Shown here piece by piece: positions 13,429 to 15,253 of a DNA stretch of 15,253 bases. The translations under genes were made by a program, and so were the position numbers. The stretch covers positions 1 to 15,253 of the forward strand of contig CATLGL010000024.1 in NCBI GenBank assembly GCA_949935895.1. Direction: 5' to 3'. The first letter of the stretch is position 1. Each line of letters begins with the position of its first letter. The notes under the pieces were generated by a model. That model had not been told where the DNA came from. It ran no database searches and was given only the letters and a program-made list of their open reading frames with translations. The stretch is from an uncultured Clostridia bacterium (GTDB lineage Bacteria; Bacillota; Clostridia; TANB77; CAG-508).

Positions 13429-14521
13429 TTACACGTTAAAGCGGAATAGAACAACATCTCCATCTTGCATAATATAGTCTTTTCCTTCTAAACGTAATAA
13501 TCCTTTTTCTTTTACTGCATTCATAGAACCTTCTTGTATTAAATCTGTATAAGACACAATTTCAGCACGAATAAAGCCTCTTTCAATATCTGAATGAATT
13601 TTTCCGAGCAGCACTTGGTGCTTTGGTTCCTTTTTTTATTGTCCACGCACGCACTTCTGGTTCTCCTGCTGTTAAAAAACTCATTAGCCCTAATAAATCA
13701 TAACTTGCTTTTATTACTTTGTCTAATCCAGATTCTTGTAAGCCTAATGCATCTAGCATTTCTATTTTATCTTGTTCTTCAAGACCTGCAAGCTCTTCTT
13801 CTATTTTTACACAAAGAGGAATAACGCTTGCCCCTTCACATTTAGCATATTCTTCTACTTTTAACACATTGGTATCATTTTTTGCATTTTCTAATTGTTC
13901 TTCTGAAATATTTGCAATGTATAGTATTGGTTTTAATGTTAATAAATATGTATCTTTTAATATTTCTTTTTCTTCTTCATTAAATTCTAATGTTCTTGCT
14001 GATTTTCCTTGTTCTAATGCTTCTTTTATCTTTTCAAATAAATCAATTTCAATTTGTATTTTCTTATCTGCTTTTAGTTGTTTTTTAGCTCGTTCTAATC
14101 GTTTATCTATAGTCTCAATATCTGCAAAAATCAGTTCTAAATTGATAGTCTCAATATCTCGTAATGGATCAATGCTTCCATCTACATGCACTACATTAGG
14201 GTCATCAAAACAACGGACTACTTCTACAATACTATCAACTTCACGAATATGTGATAGAAATTTATTGCCGAGTCCTTCTCCTTTACTTGCTCCTTTTACT
14301 AAACCAGCAATATCAACAAATTCAATAATCGCATGAGTTGTTTTTTCTGGATGATACATATCTGTAAGCTTGTCCAATCTTTCATCTGGAACTGGCACCA
14401 CTCCTACATTGGGTTCAATTGTACAAAAAGGATAATTAGCACATTCTGCACCTGCTTTTGTAATTGCATTAAACATTGTGCTTTTTCCTACATTAGGAAG
14501 TCCTACAATACCTATTTTCAC
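13429..14521 (-). CDS. ychF: Redox-regulated ATPase YchF (OLA1/Obg-like), read through one +1 shift (CGGA) site
   Basis: YchF is an Obg-family P-loop NTPase that prefers ATP and binds ribosomes. G1 is GLPNVGKS at residues 7-14, G3 is DIAG (VDIAGLVKGASKGEGLGN), and the C-terminus is a TGS domain ending RLEGKDYIMQDGDVVLFRFNV. The start is GTG at 14521-14519 with GGAGAG before it and the canonical MKIGIVGLPNVGKS. The conventional frame ends early after APSAA CGG AAA AAT TCA... at 312 aa. Reading CGGA (13606-13603) as residue 306 gives APSAA-G-KIHSDIERGFIRAE, matching the family's AAG-x-IHTDFERGFIRAE block. The total becomes 363 aa, the usual length of bacterial YchF. Another CGG in the gene (CTC-GGC near 14266) is out of frame and has no effect. 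Confidence 0.94.
13603..13606 (-). other. CGGA +1 recoding site in ychF
   Basis: The mRNA reads AGT GCT GCT CGGA AAA ATT CAT. Zero frame gives an unrelated seven-residue tail and a TGA stop. Skipping the C gives A-A-G-K-I-H, where Gly is common in YchF proteins. No Shine-Dalgarno-like element is close upstream. Confidence 0.78.
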
Positions 14522-14557
14522 TTCTATTCTCTCCTTCTAGTTATTCTAACAAAATGT

Positions 14558-14586
14558 ATTATATCATATATAGCCTAAAAAGTCCA
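14558..14586 (-). promoter_or_regulatory. Promoter of ychF
   Basis: On the minus strand TGGACT (14586-14581), a 17-nt spacer and a perfect TATAAT (14563-14558), about 35 nt before the GTG start. It may also serve the downstream aminopeptidase gene. Confidence 0.5.
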
Positions 14587-14829
14587 CCAAATCGGCAAAA
14601 CTTTGTAATTAGCTTGTTTTAAGGTTTTTACTAGTTTCTTGTAAAGAAATATATGTGCTTTAAGTTGTATAAAATTCCTTGAAACTTTATCGGTTAGTAA
14701 CAAGCTAGTATCATTTTTATCATTTTTCAAACTTTTTTAGTCTTATGATTTTTTTACTAATAGATGGTATTTTTAGCCCACTATATTTATATCATTTTTG
14801 ATTTATTTTGTAAACTAAGGTAACTAATT
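14587..14829. other. Intergenic stretch with an inverted repeat, no gene seen
   Basis: This AT-rich stretch holds no convincing ORF, tRNA or terminator. A 9-bp inverted repeat (TAGCTTGTT at 14610-14618 and AACAAGCTA at 14699-14707) is separated by 80 nt, with a shorter nested TACTAG/CTAGTA pair. It could be the foot of a structured RNA or chance in AT-rich DNA. Confidence 0.25.
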
Positions 14830-15253
14830 TTATAGCATTTCTTCTTCAGTATTTTTTTGATTTTCCTCTTCTATTTCTTCTGCTATTCTATTAATAATTT
14901 TTTCTCTTTGTTTATCATTTTCTATATAATCTTCACTTATCCATCCATAGGCATTTAAGTCTTTTAATATCAAGAAACAATTATCTGCTCCAACAAGTAA
15001 TCCAATTTTAGTGATATTTTGATTATCTATCCATATTTCTTTGCTTTTGCAAAATTCATATAATTCATCTAATAAATTTATCTCAATTACTTTTTCTATA
15101 TCTTCTATTTGATAGTCTGTATTAAAACATAATCCTTTTAAATCAACATTTAATTCACTTTCCAAATCATTTATATTCCTTACTAATACATAACTATCAA
15201 TGTAATTGCAAGCTATTCCTTTTAATGTGCATTTTACTATTTTATTATATCTT
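14830..15253 (-). CDS. Unknown protein, 5' end outside the window
   Basis: The frame is open from the right edge (codons from 15252) to the stop at 14830, about 140 residues, so the gene is truncated at its 5' end by the window. An internal TTG at 15165 could be mistaken for a start, but the frame continues upstream of it (...KGIACNYIDSYVLVRNINDLES). The visible part has repeated patterns of the type VDLKGL-F / TLKGIA-N with hydrophobic strands, a helix-rich middle and a strongly acidic Glu-rich end (EEIEEENQKNTEEEML). No family is recognised. No sense-strand CGG occurs. Confidence 0.7.
   Translation of the reverse strand, partial: RYNKIVKCTLKGIACNYIDSYVLVRNINDLESELNVDLKGLCFNTDYQIEDIEKVIEINLLDELYEFCKSKEIWIDNQNITKIGLLVGADNCFLILKDLNAYGWISEDYIENDKQREKIINRIAEEIEEENQKNTEEEML

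Noticed and set aside
7859..13606. CGG reassigned to another amino acid as a normal triplet
   Set aside because: A triplet reassignment would not repair the frame: each site needs one base removed. Only +1 skipping or a four-base codon restores the proteins.
13429..13614. A separate 61-aa gene after ychF
   Set aside because: Its sequence is the C-terminal TGS part of YchF in the +1 frame; there is no ribosome site for a separate start.
1..15253. CRISPR arrays, insertion sequences, prophage genes, tRNA genes
   Set aside because: No regular direct repeats, transposase-like frames, terminal inverted repeats of IS type or tRNA-like cloverleafs were seen on either strand.

Overview
The window is a gene-dense, very AT-rich piece of a Gram-positive (Firmicutes-type) chromosome. 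Evidence for this is the strong AGGAGG-type ribosome sites, the TTGACA/TATAAT promoters, the der-plsY-gpsA cluster, a pta gene placed as in pta-ackA operons, a lipoprotein with a lipobox, and AGA as the usual Arg codon. It looks like an uncultured gut Clostridia-like organism, but the exact lineage is inference.

Layout. Positions 1-1146 (minus) hold pta and the first codons of a following gene, probably ackA. A divergent promoter pair then leads to an RluA-family pseudouridine synthase (plus). Next on the minus strand come the RNase P RNA gene and a Ser/Gly-rich lipoprotein gene. A small unknown gene (plus) converges on dtd. Positions 3906-8157 (minus) form a housekeeping block read der, DUF1653, plsY, gpsA, zinc-ribbon protein, dtd: ribosome-assembly GTPase, phospholipid precursor synthesis and D-aminoacyl-tRNA proofreading. 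A large polytopic membrane protein (8432-10138) and a dCMP deaminase follow. rpmF (L32) is on the plus strand with a near-consensus promoter and terminator. A more GC-rich, probably acquired, 125-aa gene lies at 11344-11721. An M18 aminopeptidase, the GTPase ychF and a partial unknown gene complete the window.

Main observation. Four genes (der, ychF, the M18 aminopeptidase and the lipoprotein) look frameshifted, der and the lipoprotein twice each. All six lesions are the same: one extra C immediately before a glycine codon, so the ribosome meets in-frame CGG followed by A or T (CGGN). Skipping the C, or reading CGGN as one four-base codon, restores the expected protein each time. In der the affected residue is the invariant Gly of the first G3 box. 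In the lipoprotein two CGGN units are adjacent. By eye the native genes contain sixteen sense-strand CGG trinucleotides: ten are out of frame and harmless, and all six in-frame ones are at these sites. None encodes Arg in a native gene. The only CGG read as Arg is in the foreign-looking gene. This suggests that CGG is not a normal Arg codon here but a +1 frameshift signal or four-base glycine codon. Random sequencing error or gene decay does not readily explain one base in one context in one codon phase, in genes that include the essential der. I give these four genes as intact, recoded CDSs.
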